Shown here piece after piece: positions 45,557 through 56,253 of a DNA stretch of 64,000 nucleotides; position 1 is the stretch's first letter; each line of letters starts with the position of its first letter. The stretch is from assembly GCA_009763385.1 (NCBI GenBank), contig CM019823.1, forward strand, positions 46,765,528 to 46,829,527. The letters run 5' to 3'. The notes under the pieces were generated by a model. It was given only the letters and a program-made list of their open reading frames with translations, was not told the origin of the DNA and did no database searches. This DNA is from Coix lacryma-jobi var. lacryma-jobi. Its lineage: Eukaryota; Streptophyta; Magnoliopsida; Poales; Poaceae. The position numbers and the translations under genes are program-made.

Positions 45557-45948
45557 CCAAGATTCTTGTGGGTGCAAGTGTAATATGTTGGGTAATTTGG
45601 TTAACCCGTAATGATTTTGTTTTTGACAAGGTCCTAGCACCAACTTATCTGCAGGTTATATTCAGGGGGACTTACTGATCAGGTTCTGGTCACTTCTACA
45701 AAGGAGGAGGATGGCCAATTGATGAAGATGGGTTGTAGGAGATTGAGATTACTGCTATGGAGGTGTTTGCAAGAAACGGATGGAATTTCAGTAATAGAAT
45801 TACTTCCTAAATGTTGCTTTGGGAAGCTTTACCTTCTTTCAATCAAAACTTTGTTTTCATGGTTTGTGGTTTTTTTATCCTAGTATTTGTAATAAGGAAC
45901 AACATATGTATTTGTCGATGCAGAAGCTGGGATATTAATATTCTAAAA

Positions 45949-45969
45949 AAAATCACCATGCTATCACAA
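45949..45969 (+). repeat. Target site duplication of the LINE, right copy
   Basis: Identical to 38481-38501. Confidence 0.9.
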
Positions 45970-46332
45970 TACAAAATTACCACCCCTAGTTTAATAAACG
46001 AGAAAAAAAAATCGATAGTGCGCTGCTCGTGGTAAATTGCATGAGACGAATGGGCCATTTTTCTTATGCGGCCCATTCAAAAAGGCAATGACTCAGCCAC
46101 TACGTATCGATCTCTCTCTCTCTTTTGTGTGTATGTGTGATGGAAACAAAAAAAAAATTAGAAAACCGTTTTCTATATGCACACCCTTGCAGTTTTGGAC
46201 GGTGCCCAAACCATAACTTGTTTTAGCATGATTAGCTGAAAATAAAAAAATAAAATATTTTTCACTTGAGCTTATATGCCAGAATCAATCTTACTTTTTA
46301 ACTGTAGAATAATACTTTCTCTTACATAAATA

Positions 46333-46423
46333 CTCCCTCCATCCCATTGAGAGTGTCGCTCGGGAAGCGTGTTTGTAAGGGGGACACGGTTTTCTAACGA
46401 CACTTTCAATAGGACGGAGGGAG
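46333..46423. mobile_element. Stowaway MITE, 91 bp, TA duplication
   Basis: Termini CTCCCTCCATCCC and GGACGGAGGGAG with TA at 46331-46332 and 46424-46425. The inside resembles the element at 8990 (GGAAGCGTGT). Confidence 0.9.
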
Positions 46424-46632
46424 TAAGTCAAAACAGATGTTTTCAGCAGTTGAAATCATCAGTCAAACATCCGAAACTTCCATAGTTTGGGATCTGCGTA
46501 GTTGTTGGCCTAAGCACCTTGTAGCCACGACTTGGCCTGCTCTTGGCTCCGTCCCTCGGCTCTCAGTCCTGTGAAATCTTGCTGAGTTGAAGCCTTCGTT
46601 GGTGCAAAACCCAAAAAGAATATTAACGCGTA

Positions 46633-46887
46633 CTCCCTCCGTATCGATTTTAGATGACGTTTTATACAGGTTTGAGTCAAACATTAGAAATATAATCATA
46701 AATAAATTTTAAATTATTGAGTTTAGAGATGTAAAAACCATATAAATAAATTTGTCTTGAAAAGTACTTTCATAAAAATATACATATACCACTTTACAGC
46801 AAATATTTTTAAAAAACAAGTGGTCAAAGTTGTACTTTGGAGACCGTGTCACTGTGCTAAACGTCATCAAAAAGCGATACGGAGGAG
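46633..46887. mobile_element. Stowaway MITE, 255 bp, TA duplication
   Basis: Termini CTCCCTCCGTATCG and CGATACGGAGGAG with TA on both sides (46631-46632, 46888-46889). Close relative of the element at 22882. Confidence 0.92.
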
Positions 46888-47008
46888 TACAATGTATATA
46901 TATACCACATAAAAGATGAAACTAAATTTCATAATGTTATTCAATAATACTACCATTACTAGAGAACAGGCCTTTGGACGATCTATCAATTGAGCTATAG
47001 TCTCGGCC

Positions 47009-47172
47009 ATGGAATTAAATAGCCCGCTATTTGTGCCACTATAGCCCGAAATAGCTTGAAAACAATTGTGCCGCTATTTGCGTTCATGCACAATTCTGCC
47101 GCTAAAGTCCGCTAATTACAGTTTATAAAACGCTAAACACACTTTAACTTTAGCTCGCTATTTAAAACCATG
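47009..47172. mobile_element. Small Mutator-like MITE, 164 bp, 9-bp duplication GTCTCGGCC
   Basis: GTCTCGGCC occurs at 47000-47008 and 47173-47181. Termini ATGGAATTAAATAGC and the inverse of ATGGTTTTAAATAGC. A 9-bp duplication points to the Mutator superfamily. The exact outer base on the right is uncertain by 1-2 bp. Confidence 0.75.
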
Positions 47173-47349
47173 GTCTCGGCCAAAAATTGTGTCCGGGGCT
47201 AAAGACCTTTAGTCCCGGTTGGTAATACCAACCGAGACTAAAGGTGAATCTTTAGCCCCGGTTGGCCGAGGCTAAAGAGTGAACCTTTAGCCCGGTTGGT
47301 GTTGGTCCTTCCCGAGTGGATTCAAAAGGAAAACGTCCAGAACTATATC

Positions 47350-47422
47350 ATGTGGTTGTGTAGCTCAGTTGGTAAGCGTGCATGAGATGAGAGGTGTTGA
47401 GTTCGAATCTCACACAACACAC
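47350..47422 (+). ncRNA. tRNA-like sequence, second copy, with intact acceptor-like stem
   Basis: Carries the same A box (TAGCTCAGTTGG) and B box (GAGTTCGAATC) as 34778. Here GTTGTGT at the start pairs perfectly with ACACAAC at the end, giving a 7-bp acceptor-like stem that is decayed in the other copy. The anticodon arm does not pair well. Confidence 0.65.
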
Positions 47423-47763
47423 ATTTATTTTTTCGCCTAGAACCTTTACCCCCGGTTGAAAACAGCCGGGACTCGTACCCGGGACTAAAGGCCCTGAAAC
47501 AGCCGCTCTAGTAGTGTACTTATCTACTCGTAATAATGTAAATATTATTCTTCTTATACTCCACTTGTTTGTTTCCCAGTGTCCCGTTCCATATATATCC
47601 CCCACATCAAAAGACGGCGGCGCACGTTCGGTTCACCTGGCGGCCGCCGGGGAGTAGTCAAATTTCCCGGCCACCAGTACGTCGTCAAATAATAATCTCA
47701 TTAAGGCGTACGTACGTACCCTACATGGCAATCATCTATTTTACAGAATACAGCACAGGTACT

Positions 47764-48123
47764 AGCATCTCCAACGGTTTTGCAAATAAACTTTGTATTC
47801 TTATTTTTGCAAAAAAAATTAAAAATCTTCTATCCAACAGTTTGCCAAATAAGTTTAACATTTTTGTTAACTTGGCAAAATCCTGAGATGAGTAAGCATG
47901 TATGCAAACCTCGTCCGCGCTTGGCATCACCGCTCCACGCGCGATTTTCGTCCTCATACGTGCCCTTGCACGTTTTCTCTCTTCTCGCGCATATATATGC
48001 AAAGTGATAATGCAAAAAACCGTTAGAGATTATCTTTTTTTATCTTTGTCATATTTTTTTAAGACTTAACAAACTCTCAATTTTATCAAACAAAACAAAA
48101 TATGCAAAACCTTTGGACATGCT
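47764..48123. mobile_element. MITE with AGCATCTCCAA-type ends, about 360 bp
   Basis: Left AGCATCTCCAACGGTTTTGC and right the inverse of AGCATGTCCAAAGGTTTTGC. Inner sequence partly self-complementary (GCAAAAT words). Target duplication not certain. Confidence 0.65.
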
Positions 48124-49030
48124 CTTGCAAAAGGAGGCCAGATCCACCGGCAACCGGGCATGGACCATGGAGCCACTACTACACAACCACATACAAACTT
48201 CATCAGATCCTTCTCCACGACTCCACCCCACGAGGCCAGAGATCCATCCATACCGAATTGATGTTTCATTGTTTGCCACGCTGTACATACGCTGCACGTG
48301 GCTGTTCCCAGGCGTACGCAAGCCGTGCCCTGAACTGCCGCGTCAGCGGCGCGCATGGCCGCCAGTAAACGTACAGGGCATTCCGAGGACTTGTTCCTGT
48401 GGCCTTGGCTGGCGCCGCCATCATCCGCGTCGTGGCCGTGGCGATTGAACAGATCGACAACAGTGACGTAGTACTACTACTGGACTAGAGTGAGTAGAGA
48501 GTAGGAGTACGGAGTAGTTCGCAACGCCATTTTGATTGCAAACTGTGTCTTCGGCGGAGCGCCATTACGGCCATCCGTCTCGCGTAACACGCGTCGGCGT
48601 CGACCTCATCAATCTCTAATCCCTTTCCCTCCCATCCCCACGACGCGGCTCCGTCTGCAGCCGAGCGCTAACCCAACGGTCGCCATTACATTTGCCGAAC
48701 GCTGGTTTCCATGGTGATCGATGCTGCTGCTGTTCGGCTGTTTTCCTGTTCCTGTCCTGCCGCCGGCGCCTGCGAGAGCGTACGGGGTCACGGCCGGTCC
48801 CGCTCGCCGCGCTGTTCAATAATTATAGTTAATTAAATTAATTATCGTCGGCATTGGAGTTGGGCGCTGGATGATGGAGCACCCAAAGCCGGCGGCGTCG
48901 CCGTCGCGAGGGCAACGGCGCCGGGCCTGCTGCCTGCTGCTGCTCCAAATGTGGTCTATCGAGCTATGAACTCAGCTCATGCTGCCTGCGGCCTGACGTA
49001 TCACCAGCCGACTAAGTGGTAGGTTTCACA
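48124..49030. other. Intergenic, GC-rich in part
   Basis: Short ORFs on both strands without motifs. No repeat defined. Confidence 0.3.
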
Positions 49031-49032
49031 TT

Positions 49033-49054
49033 TATATATATATATATATATATA
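49033..49054. repeat. (TA)n microsatellite
   Basis: About eleven TA units. Confidence 0.9.
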
Positions 49055-49700
49055 TGATGATCATGGACCATATCGCAATTGCATTGTATTTGATTCAAAG
49101 CAAATAATCTGCAGCTAGCCGGCCCGTGTCGTACGCCACACCGGCCTCTTTGTCTTGGTCCTTCTTTGTCAGTGAAGTACTCCAATGATTAATTAAACAA
49201 CTCTTGCAGCCATTGCGGGCAGGCGATAATTCATGAGTCCTGGGAGATGATCTCCCTCTCTCTCCTGCATGCAGCACTACTTGCCGGCACACTTGGTTGC
49301 AGTTACGTTGATTCTGACCTGCAACTCGTCCTCCTCTACCCGTTGTCCGGCCATGAGCGGAGCGACTATTCTTCCCTCCATGGAAATTGTCAAATGCCAC
49401 TTGGTAGGACAGTATCCCCCTATCTATCTATCTATCTATCCTTGCGTACCAGTTGACAGCAGAGTCTCGAGCTATCGATAATCGAGAAATATATATGCGC
49501 GTATAAACTAACAGTGACAACTGTGGTGAACATACTAATCAAGTTTATTGCCACAAAAATCTTATCTTACTGAATATAAAAACAGTAAGTTTAGAAAAAT
49601 ACTCAATGAAGGGACCCATGCTCAAAGCATCGGTGGCTCCATACGCACTAGTCGACATAGTGTGTTGCTCGATGTCGCGGACTATAGTCGATGAAGGAAG
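49055..49700. other. Intergenic
   Basis: Only a (CTAT)n run at 49421-49441 stands out. Confidence 0.35.
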
Positions 49701-49715
49701 AGGTTCGTAATGCCG

Positions 49716-49943
49716 ATCCCGGAGAAGAATAGCCGATCACCGAGAAGAATACCCAATCGGGAAAACAGCCGATCACAAAGAAGAATATTCGATTGGGAAA
49801 AGAGTCGGTCACCAAGAAGTATCCGATTAGGAAAAGAGTCGATCACCAAGAAGAATATTCATTTGGGAAAAGAGCCGATCACCAAGAAGAATATTTATCT
49901 GATCAGAAAAGGAGTCCATCATCAAGAAGAATAGTCGATCAGA
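49716..49943. repeat. 36-bp minisatellite, about six units
   Basis: Units of the form CCGATCACCAAGAAGAATA + TTCGATTGGGAAAAGAG. The 36-bp period equals 12 codons, so an ORF (49710-49934) reads as Arg/Ser- then Lys/Glu-rich repeats. I see no sign that it is a gene; one unit has lost 2 bp and changes the frame. Confidence 0.88.
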
Positions 49944-50488
49944 AACGAACAGTCGTGTTAGACACTCCAAAAATCTAATCGCCCGCACATCCACGGTTCC
50001 GGAAGATTGGTCTCCTAACTCTCCGTGTGCGCAGAGAATTAGGACGGTGAAACTCGAGACCAACTCAACAAGAACAATAGAGATGGAAGGTGAAAGAGTA
50101 GAGAATAAATTTGGAAGCATCATCGGTTACAAGTAATCGCGCAGCCTAGTTGGGTCTTAGTTTCCTTTGCAAATCATGGTAAAAAGTTGTTCTAGCGACA
50201 ATGTAGCCAAGTTTTCGCCACGGCTGGTGACGGCCTTCATGTAACATATAACTGTTCTCCTTAATGAAATGATACGTAATGCTCTTACGTATTTGAGAAG
50301 AAAAAAGTAACCACAGCCATTACTACAGGAGGTACTAGTAACCTCCACTATAACCATGACCGTTTTAAATCGAGCACCGCCATTTATCAGCTAAGTCTCA
50401 ATTGCACCTCAGCATTTAATTAGCCTGCCATTTATCAGCTCAGTCAGTCAATTACACCTCAATATTTAATCTGAACCTTAGATATATA
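49944..50488. other. Intergenic
   Basis: Contains a local direct repeat (CCATTTATCAGCT with AATTGCACCTCA or AATTACACCTCA, 50380-50470). No gene. Confidence 0.35.
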
Positions 50489-50737
50489 CTCCCTCCTTAT
50501 TGTTTTTAAATGTCGTTTATGGCAACGACACGGTCTCGAAAATATAACTTTGACTACTTGTTTCTTTAAAAATATTATTTGTTGTAAAGTGATATATTAT
50601 ATATGTATATTTTTTATAAAAGTATTTTTCAAGACACAAATTTATTTATATAATTTTTACATCTCTAAACTCAATATTTTAAAAGTTATTCATGATTTAT
50701 ATTCTCGATGTTTGACTCAAACCTTATTCGGAGGGAG
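50489..50737. mobile_element. Stowaway MITE, 249 bp, TA duplication
   Basis: Termini CTCCCTCCTTATTG and TTCGGAGGGAG with TA at 50487-50488 and 50738-50739. Reverse-oriented relative of the 22882 family (ACACGGTCTC and TTTGACTCAAACC). Confidence 0.88.
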
Positions 50738-50739
50738 TA

Positions 50740-52030
50740 TATATATATGGCCAGCTGAGCAGAAGGTAAACAATTATGAGAAATCCTCTCCACCGTAGGA
50801 GTACACCATACTGGTTTGAATTAATTCAAGCAAAACGGTGTGCTATCCATCGACCGGGATTCGGGAAATGGTCTCCAAAGAGCAGAGATCGAGTAGCTAC
50901 ACTATAGTACTCCGTACCTAGCTACATTAGCTCGGTGCAGGACGTCGCTGTCAGGTCAATGACGGCCACGCATCATCGGGCTCCATTAATCCGAGACGAG
51001 TAGAGCAGCTCGATCGCTCTCGCTCGCCCGCGAGCTCGGCTCCGCTTGAACGCCGCTGCCGTCGTCGGATTCGGATCGACGACGCGCGCGCTTAATTGCC
51101 GGCAGTTGAGGCTTTGCCACTTCCGGACGTCGTCGGAAGCCACACGCGCGCGCCCATCCATCCCCACATCGATCGATCGATCGATGTGCTGCGTTGCGTC
51201 GGTCGAATCGATGGATCGTCCATTCGTCCCTGTGCTGGACCACAACAGCGACCTTCTTCGAGTTGGGACTTGGGACTGGGGTTCGATCGGCCGGTTGGAT
51301 GAAATTTAAAACTGCAGGCTTCCTTCCTTCGCTGCCAGTGCCAGGGGCAGCACGACATCGGCATCGGCCCCCGCCCACCTTGCCTGCCGGAAGGAAGGAC
51401 GTCCCCTTCGGAGAGGGCCGAGCCCATGGCCATGCTTTGCTACTTGCTAGGATTCTTAATTGCCGACGACCATATATTTGCCTGCGTGGGCACGTATGCA
51501 TCATATATTTGCTGCTGCTGGCGCCGGCGCGCCGCGAGTAATTGCGTGGGCGGCCGCGGGCGCAGCGCGATGCAGTGCAGTGCCGCCACGCCAGACGGCG
51601 CCAGCCCATGTCAGCGTTGCCGCTGGCTCGCTCTCGCGCTCTCCCTACGGCGGCATTCCCTGTGGGCTGCTGGGCATTCGCCAACGGCGGTATTGGCGGA
51701 TTGGAGCAGTTGCAGAACGTGATGGTGCGGTGGTGTGGAGTAGAGAAATGCTGGCTAGCGCCGCGCTCTTTGCGTTTGGATCGATGCGGCGCGTGGATGG
51801 CCAGGCCAGGTTCGCTCATCCATATCGGAAAGGCACTGCCGCCGGTGCGTGCTTGATGGGGGACCGGCCTGAAGCCTGATGACGATGGCCGCATCCCGTG
51901 CGTGTTTCGAAACAATTACACCACGCCGCCCCCTGCATTGTCGGACGGATGGAACAATACATACAGTTTGATTTCACGTGCGTCACGGAGAGGCGTTCGG
52001 TTGCCTAGCGAGTAGCGAATATTATACTTA
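50740..52030. other. GC-rich block with open frames on both strands
   Basis: 50940-51900 is GC-rich and keeps long frames open in several directions, including 309 codons on the minus strand (50986-51915). None shows a recognisable motif, membrane segment or compositional sign of a real protein. A (GATC)n-like run lies at 51166-51186. It may be the CpG-rich 5' region of a lost or unseen gene. Confidence 0.3.
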
Positions 52031-52270
52031 GGGTGTGTTTAGTAGAGAAATTTTGCAAAAAACTTTCATGTAGCACTTTCGTTGTTATTTGATAAACTTT
52101 GTCCAAATATAGACTATGTACACTCCAAAGATTCGTCTCGATATGTACATACGAAAAGTACAATTAGTTATTTTTTTACCTACATTTAATACTCCATGCA
52201 TGCGTCCAAACATTGATGTGATGGTTGATGTGATGAAAATTTTTGTAAAATAGGGGAACTAAACAGGGCC
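52031..52270. mobile_element. Tourist-like MITE of the GGCCTTGTT family, 240 bp, TTA duplication
   Basis: Left GGGTGTGTTTAGTAG, right CTAAACAGGGCC, flanked by TTA (52028-52030 and 52271-52273). Same body as 17445. Confidence 0.88.
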
Positions 52271-52273
52271 TTA

Positions 52274-53025
52274 TCAAATGAATGTGCCCATAGTGGTACA
52301 TGTTTTTTTTTTTTCTTCTCTTCTTCTCTTATTCAGGGATCATGCAGGTAACATTATTCTTTTGCTTGATGAAAAGAAAAGAGCGAATCAAAATCGAGGA
52401 TTTGGACTTCTACCGCCTGCCTGGGTTTGGAAGGTAGCATTTTGCCCCTACTTGGTCATGTCAGTCGATCCAAACAGAGATATTGTTATATACTCCTACT
52501 CCTACTTATATATGTGACCAGTTGATGACTCAAAGCCCCGTACAAATTACAAAACGGGAATCGTTTTCAGCTTCAAACTAATTAAACTCTGAATTGCTGA
52601 CAGGGACGCTCAGTTGTGCTGCTTGCTGCTGGCAATCAGCAGCCAAAAGCCTGTGTACGTATGCTTTCTACACATCACCGTGCCCTGTGAGCAATAATGA
52701 ACAGAACCGGGGTCCAATCCAAGGCATGGATGACGACGACGACACCGGCCGGCGGCCGCGGTCGGGCACTCCACGTACGTAGCTGTCTGAACGGAAATCT
52801 GCAGGAATGCACACCCATGCCCATTGATACGCCACTAGGATTTCCTCTGGCCATTTTTATTGTTATCATCTCATCATGGCCGTGTAGGTCGTTTGATAAG
52901 GAACCCACTAATAATACACCCACATCTTTCGAGAATTATTGCGGCCACAGCCCACGGATCGGATGACAAGCAATGGAACCAACAACAACACCGACACCAG
53001 CTAGTTTTTTTTCCTGGTAAACAAA
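52274..53025. other. Intergenic, left flank of the large CACTA element
   Basis: Pyrimidine run at 52304-52330. No gene recognised. Confidence 0.3.
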
Positions 53026-53470
53026 CACTACCGGGAACGCCGGCTTTGCGGAGTGCTGGCTGCACTCGGCGAAGGGCCTCTCGCACTCGGCGAAGGCTTC
53101 GCCGAGTGCCGCACTCGGCGAAGAAATTATCGGCAACGATTTCTTTGCCGAGTGCCAAATATCGGGCACTCGGCAAAGGCTTCGCCGAGTGCCAGGTCAG
53201 CACTCGGCGAAGCAAACAGGAGTCGTCACTTGACGGCCTCTTTGCCGAGTGTCACGTGGGCCGGCACTCGGCAAAGAGGGCCCCTTCACAGAGTGCCACG
53301 TGGACCGACACTCGGCAAAGAGGGCCCCGTTGGCCGGCACTCGGCAAAGAGGGCTTCTTTGCCGAGTGTCATGGTCAAGGCACTCGGCAAAGAGGCCGAG
53401 CTGGGGAAAATTTGCCCAGTTTTGTCGAGTGCCATGACCTCTTTGCCGAGTGTGGCACTCGGCAAAGCTG
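53026..53470. repeat. CACTA 3' subterminal repeats
   Basis: Dense copies of GCCGAGTGCC and GGCACTCGGC(A/G)AAG in both orientations, the expected binding sites of the tnpA-type protein. Some are mutated (GGAGTGCTGG near 53050). Confidence 0.92.
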
Positions 53471-53706
53471 GAAAAAATAGAATTTTTTTTTCTGTTTCCA
53501 TTTCCCTACACAGAAAACATATCACACATCCATATTTCATTTCAGACAAATATCACATGCATATATATCACACATCCATATATCACATGCATATCCATTT
53601 CAGACGAATATCACACGTTCAGTCTCCATGCATCACAAGGTCACAAGTTTATTACAAGTTCATCAGAAGTTCACAAGTCCATCACATCCATCTCACAAGT
53701 CCATGA

Positions 53707-56125
53707 CAAATCTAAGTCGGCCCACACTGCTCACCTTGGTGCTCAGATTGTGAAGAACTCCCACCTTGCCACGCGTCCCATGACCCGCCCGAAGGACCAC
53801 CTTGTCAACCTTGCCACGCGGGCGGCGGAGGTCCAGATGGCCAACCGGTGTACCCCGACTGGCCAGGAAGGTAACCTGGCCACCCATAGGGCGGAGGAGG
53901 GCCACCGGGGAGCCACCCAGGCTGCGGAGGAGGGCCACCAGTGATGTGCAGAGTGTGCGGAGGAAGGCCAGGTTGAGGAGTCGGTGCCGAACCCTCCGAT
54001 TGTGAGTGCACAAAGGAGAAGCAAATTCGTTAGCACCTGGAGGACGGACGTAAAAGTTAAAGAAATATAAACAACCATATATACTCACCGGAGTCTCTGT
54101 CGAAGGAGTAACAGGAGGCACAAAAGGAGTGAGCAGCGAGGGAGGCACGACAACACCCGGGATGTTCAGGCTCCCAAAGAAGTGAGCTATGTCCTGCGTC
54201 CTCTGTGCCTCCCGCTGTTGGACGACCAGTAACTCGCGACGATGGGCCGTTGCCTGGGCCTCGTGCATGGCCTGCAACCTCTGCACCAGGTCCGCCTGGG
54301 CCTGCATCTGGGCCTGCAAAATTCATCCCGTAAGGTTTAAACAATGCAAAGATAAGATATATGTGTAAAAACAATGAACGACGAATAGAACAAGTAATTA
54401 CCTGAAGTGCTGCCAGCATCTGCTGTGAGGTCGGCTGCCGAGGTCGTATGGGGACGGAGGAGCTCGTGCTGGCAGCTCGAATCTCGGCGAGGTTGGGAAC
54501 AGAGAACTAGTCAACTGCGTTGTTGGCTATCTAGTACCGGTCGTGCTGCTTCCCTCCTCCCAGCCTCATCACCAGGTCTGTATCTAGGGGCTGGCTGGCC
54601 GGATCGAAGTCCTCCCCATAGCGCTCGCGAGCCGCCGTGGTGTACTCGGTGACCTTGGTGTAGGCGTTCGCGTTGGTGTACGCCTCGGGCCTAGCGTTCG
54701 GGTTGTACTGGGTGCTCGTTGCAGTCGCCTTGCCCTGGTGTGACAAGTGGTACGCCTTGAAAGGGAGGCACTCCTCACCACCATGCGACTGGGACTGCGA
54801 GGAAAACACACAGATAATTACAAGTAATGAGTAATTGAGTGTTAGAATAAAAAAAATTAGTAGAGCATACCCATCTGTCGGCGTACGCGTTGAGGCTAAG
54901 GTTGCCTTGGTGGTGTGGCACCCCAGGCATCTGCAGGCGGCAGTCTCGGCGGGCACTGTGCCTCTCGTACCACTCATCCGATTTCCACTTGTCCACAATG
55001 TCCAACCAGCAGCCTAGGTGATTGGCGCACCAACCAGGACAGAACTGTAAGACAATAAGTATTTAATATGTTAGAAGAGCCGCTAAGTGATGGATGGACC
55101 AATCAGTATTACTGGTTTGTACGTACCTGGATGTACTGCTCCCTAGTGAGGTCGGTCTCCCTGGTCAGCATCATCTGCCTAGCATCCGTCTTCTTCACCG
55201 CCGTCCCTAACACGTCGGCGTTGTAGTTGATGACGCACTGGATCCGCGCCTCGTGGTACATATCCACGAGCCGGGACCTGCAGACCCTGTCCTGCACGTG
55301 CATCGCCTCGGCCTCTCTCTCCACCTCGCACGCAAAGTACTCCTGCATAAAGACAACATGTACCCTTTCATTATTTCAAGAACGTCCAATAAATACGTAT
55401 CATTGAGAAATGTGTGGCGAGCAAGACTCACCTAGAACTCGGCCCTAATCCGCGCTGCAACGGTGGTGTACGTGGGGTCCTCAGCAGCACCGAAGTGGTC
55501 CCACGTCCAGGGCGGTGACCTAACCCCGGCGTAGGTGACCAAGCCAGGGTAGTTCTTCCGAATCAGAAGACTTAACGTGCCATTGATATGGCGTGTCTTG
55601 CCCCCTGCCACAAGTTCTCAGTTCCTGCATGAGTCATTAAGAACAACTGTTAGTCGGGAAGTTCAATTTGAACATGTCATGTGAACAAGTAGTGAAAATA
55701 TTAATGGTAACTTACTTGTCGCCGTAAGGTCGAATCACCGGGCGGTGGCTAGGTGCGATCCGCTGCTGCGGGAGCTGCGAGGGGCCGCGCAAGTAGACTC
55801 TGCTCGAAGCAGAGGAAGTGGAACCCCCTCCTGAGGCACCTACGATCTCATCCCGCTGGTCCCCTAGGTCCCCCTGGCGACGCTCCGAGGAAGTGGTGTC
55901 ATCGTCCGACGTCCTCCTGGTCGTCCCTCTGGCGTCCCCGGTCGTGGTCCGAGGAGGTCTGCGCCGGGTCGGGAGTCGGGTCGGGAGTCGGCTCCCTCCT
56001 AGGACGTCCGCGGGGGCGGCCAGTCCTCGCCCTCCTCGTCGACGGCTCCTCGGTGCGGTGGGTGGTGAGCTGGACCTCTGGTAGCGCGAGTTGACCTGCC
56101 GCTGTTGCCGCCTTCCGCCCGACAT
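53707..56125 (-). pseudogene. tnpA-like gene of the CACTA element (plant transposase, Transposase_24 type)
   Basis: In En/Spm-type elements this protein binds the subterminal repeats and assists transposition. Probable minus-strand exons: 56125 to about 55717, beginning MSGGRRQQRQVNSRYQRSSS and Arg/Ser-rich; about 55622-55434, KTRHINGTLSLLIRKNYPGLVTYAGVR; about 55346-55127, EYFACEVEREAEAMHVQDRV...; about 55045-54870, WCANHLGCWLDIVDKWKSDEWYERHSARRDC; about 54795-54505, SHGGEECLPFKAYHLSHQGKATATSTQYNPNARPEAYTN...; about 54313-54090, a Gln-rich helix MQAQMQAQADLVQRLQAMHEAQ; and a Gly/Pro-rich tail to 53707. Stops replace Trp near 55610 (TGA) and 55435 (TAG) and Gly near 53805 (TGA). Exon edges are approximate. 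Confidence 0.85.
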
Positions 56126-56253
56126 TTTATCGAGTGCCTGTCATTGCAAAGATAAAATCAATTAGCATAAATAAACTATAAGTATTTATAAAGAGATACA
56201 AAATGAACGAAACATAATTGCAAAATAATTATAACAATATAGCATTACATGAA

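Larger units (their letters stand above)
38502..45948 (+). mobile_element. 5'-truncated L1-type LINE, split by an LTR retrotransposon
   Basis: LINE sequence occupies 38502-41599 and resumes at 45562-45948. Its 3' end is an A-run (45945-45952) after GGGATATTAATATTCT. The coding remnant is described separately. The start, inside the endonuclease region, shows incomplete reverse transcription at insertion. Confidence 0.92.
46954..47516. mobile_element. Non-autonomous CACTA MITE, second copy, TAC duplication
   Basis: Left end CATTACTAGAGAACAGGCC (first C of CACTA followed by T instead of C at the third base), right end CTCTAGTAGTG. TAC at 46951-46953 and 47517-47519. Same family as 34437, including the tRNA-like insert. 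It is split by a small MULE-like element at 47009-47172. Confidence 0.9.

Noticed and set aside
49716..49943. CRISPR-like array
   Set aside because: Units are directly adjacent and diverged with no unique spacers; the window is a plant chromosome. It is a minisatellite.
50986..51915. 309-codon minus-strand ORF
   Set aside because: No ATG context, domain or compositional pattern of a real protein; the same DNA is open in several other frames because it is GC-rich. Kept only as a GC-rich block.
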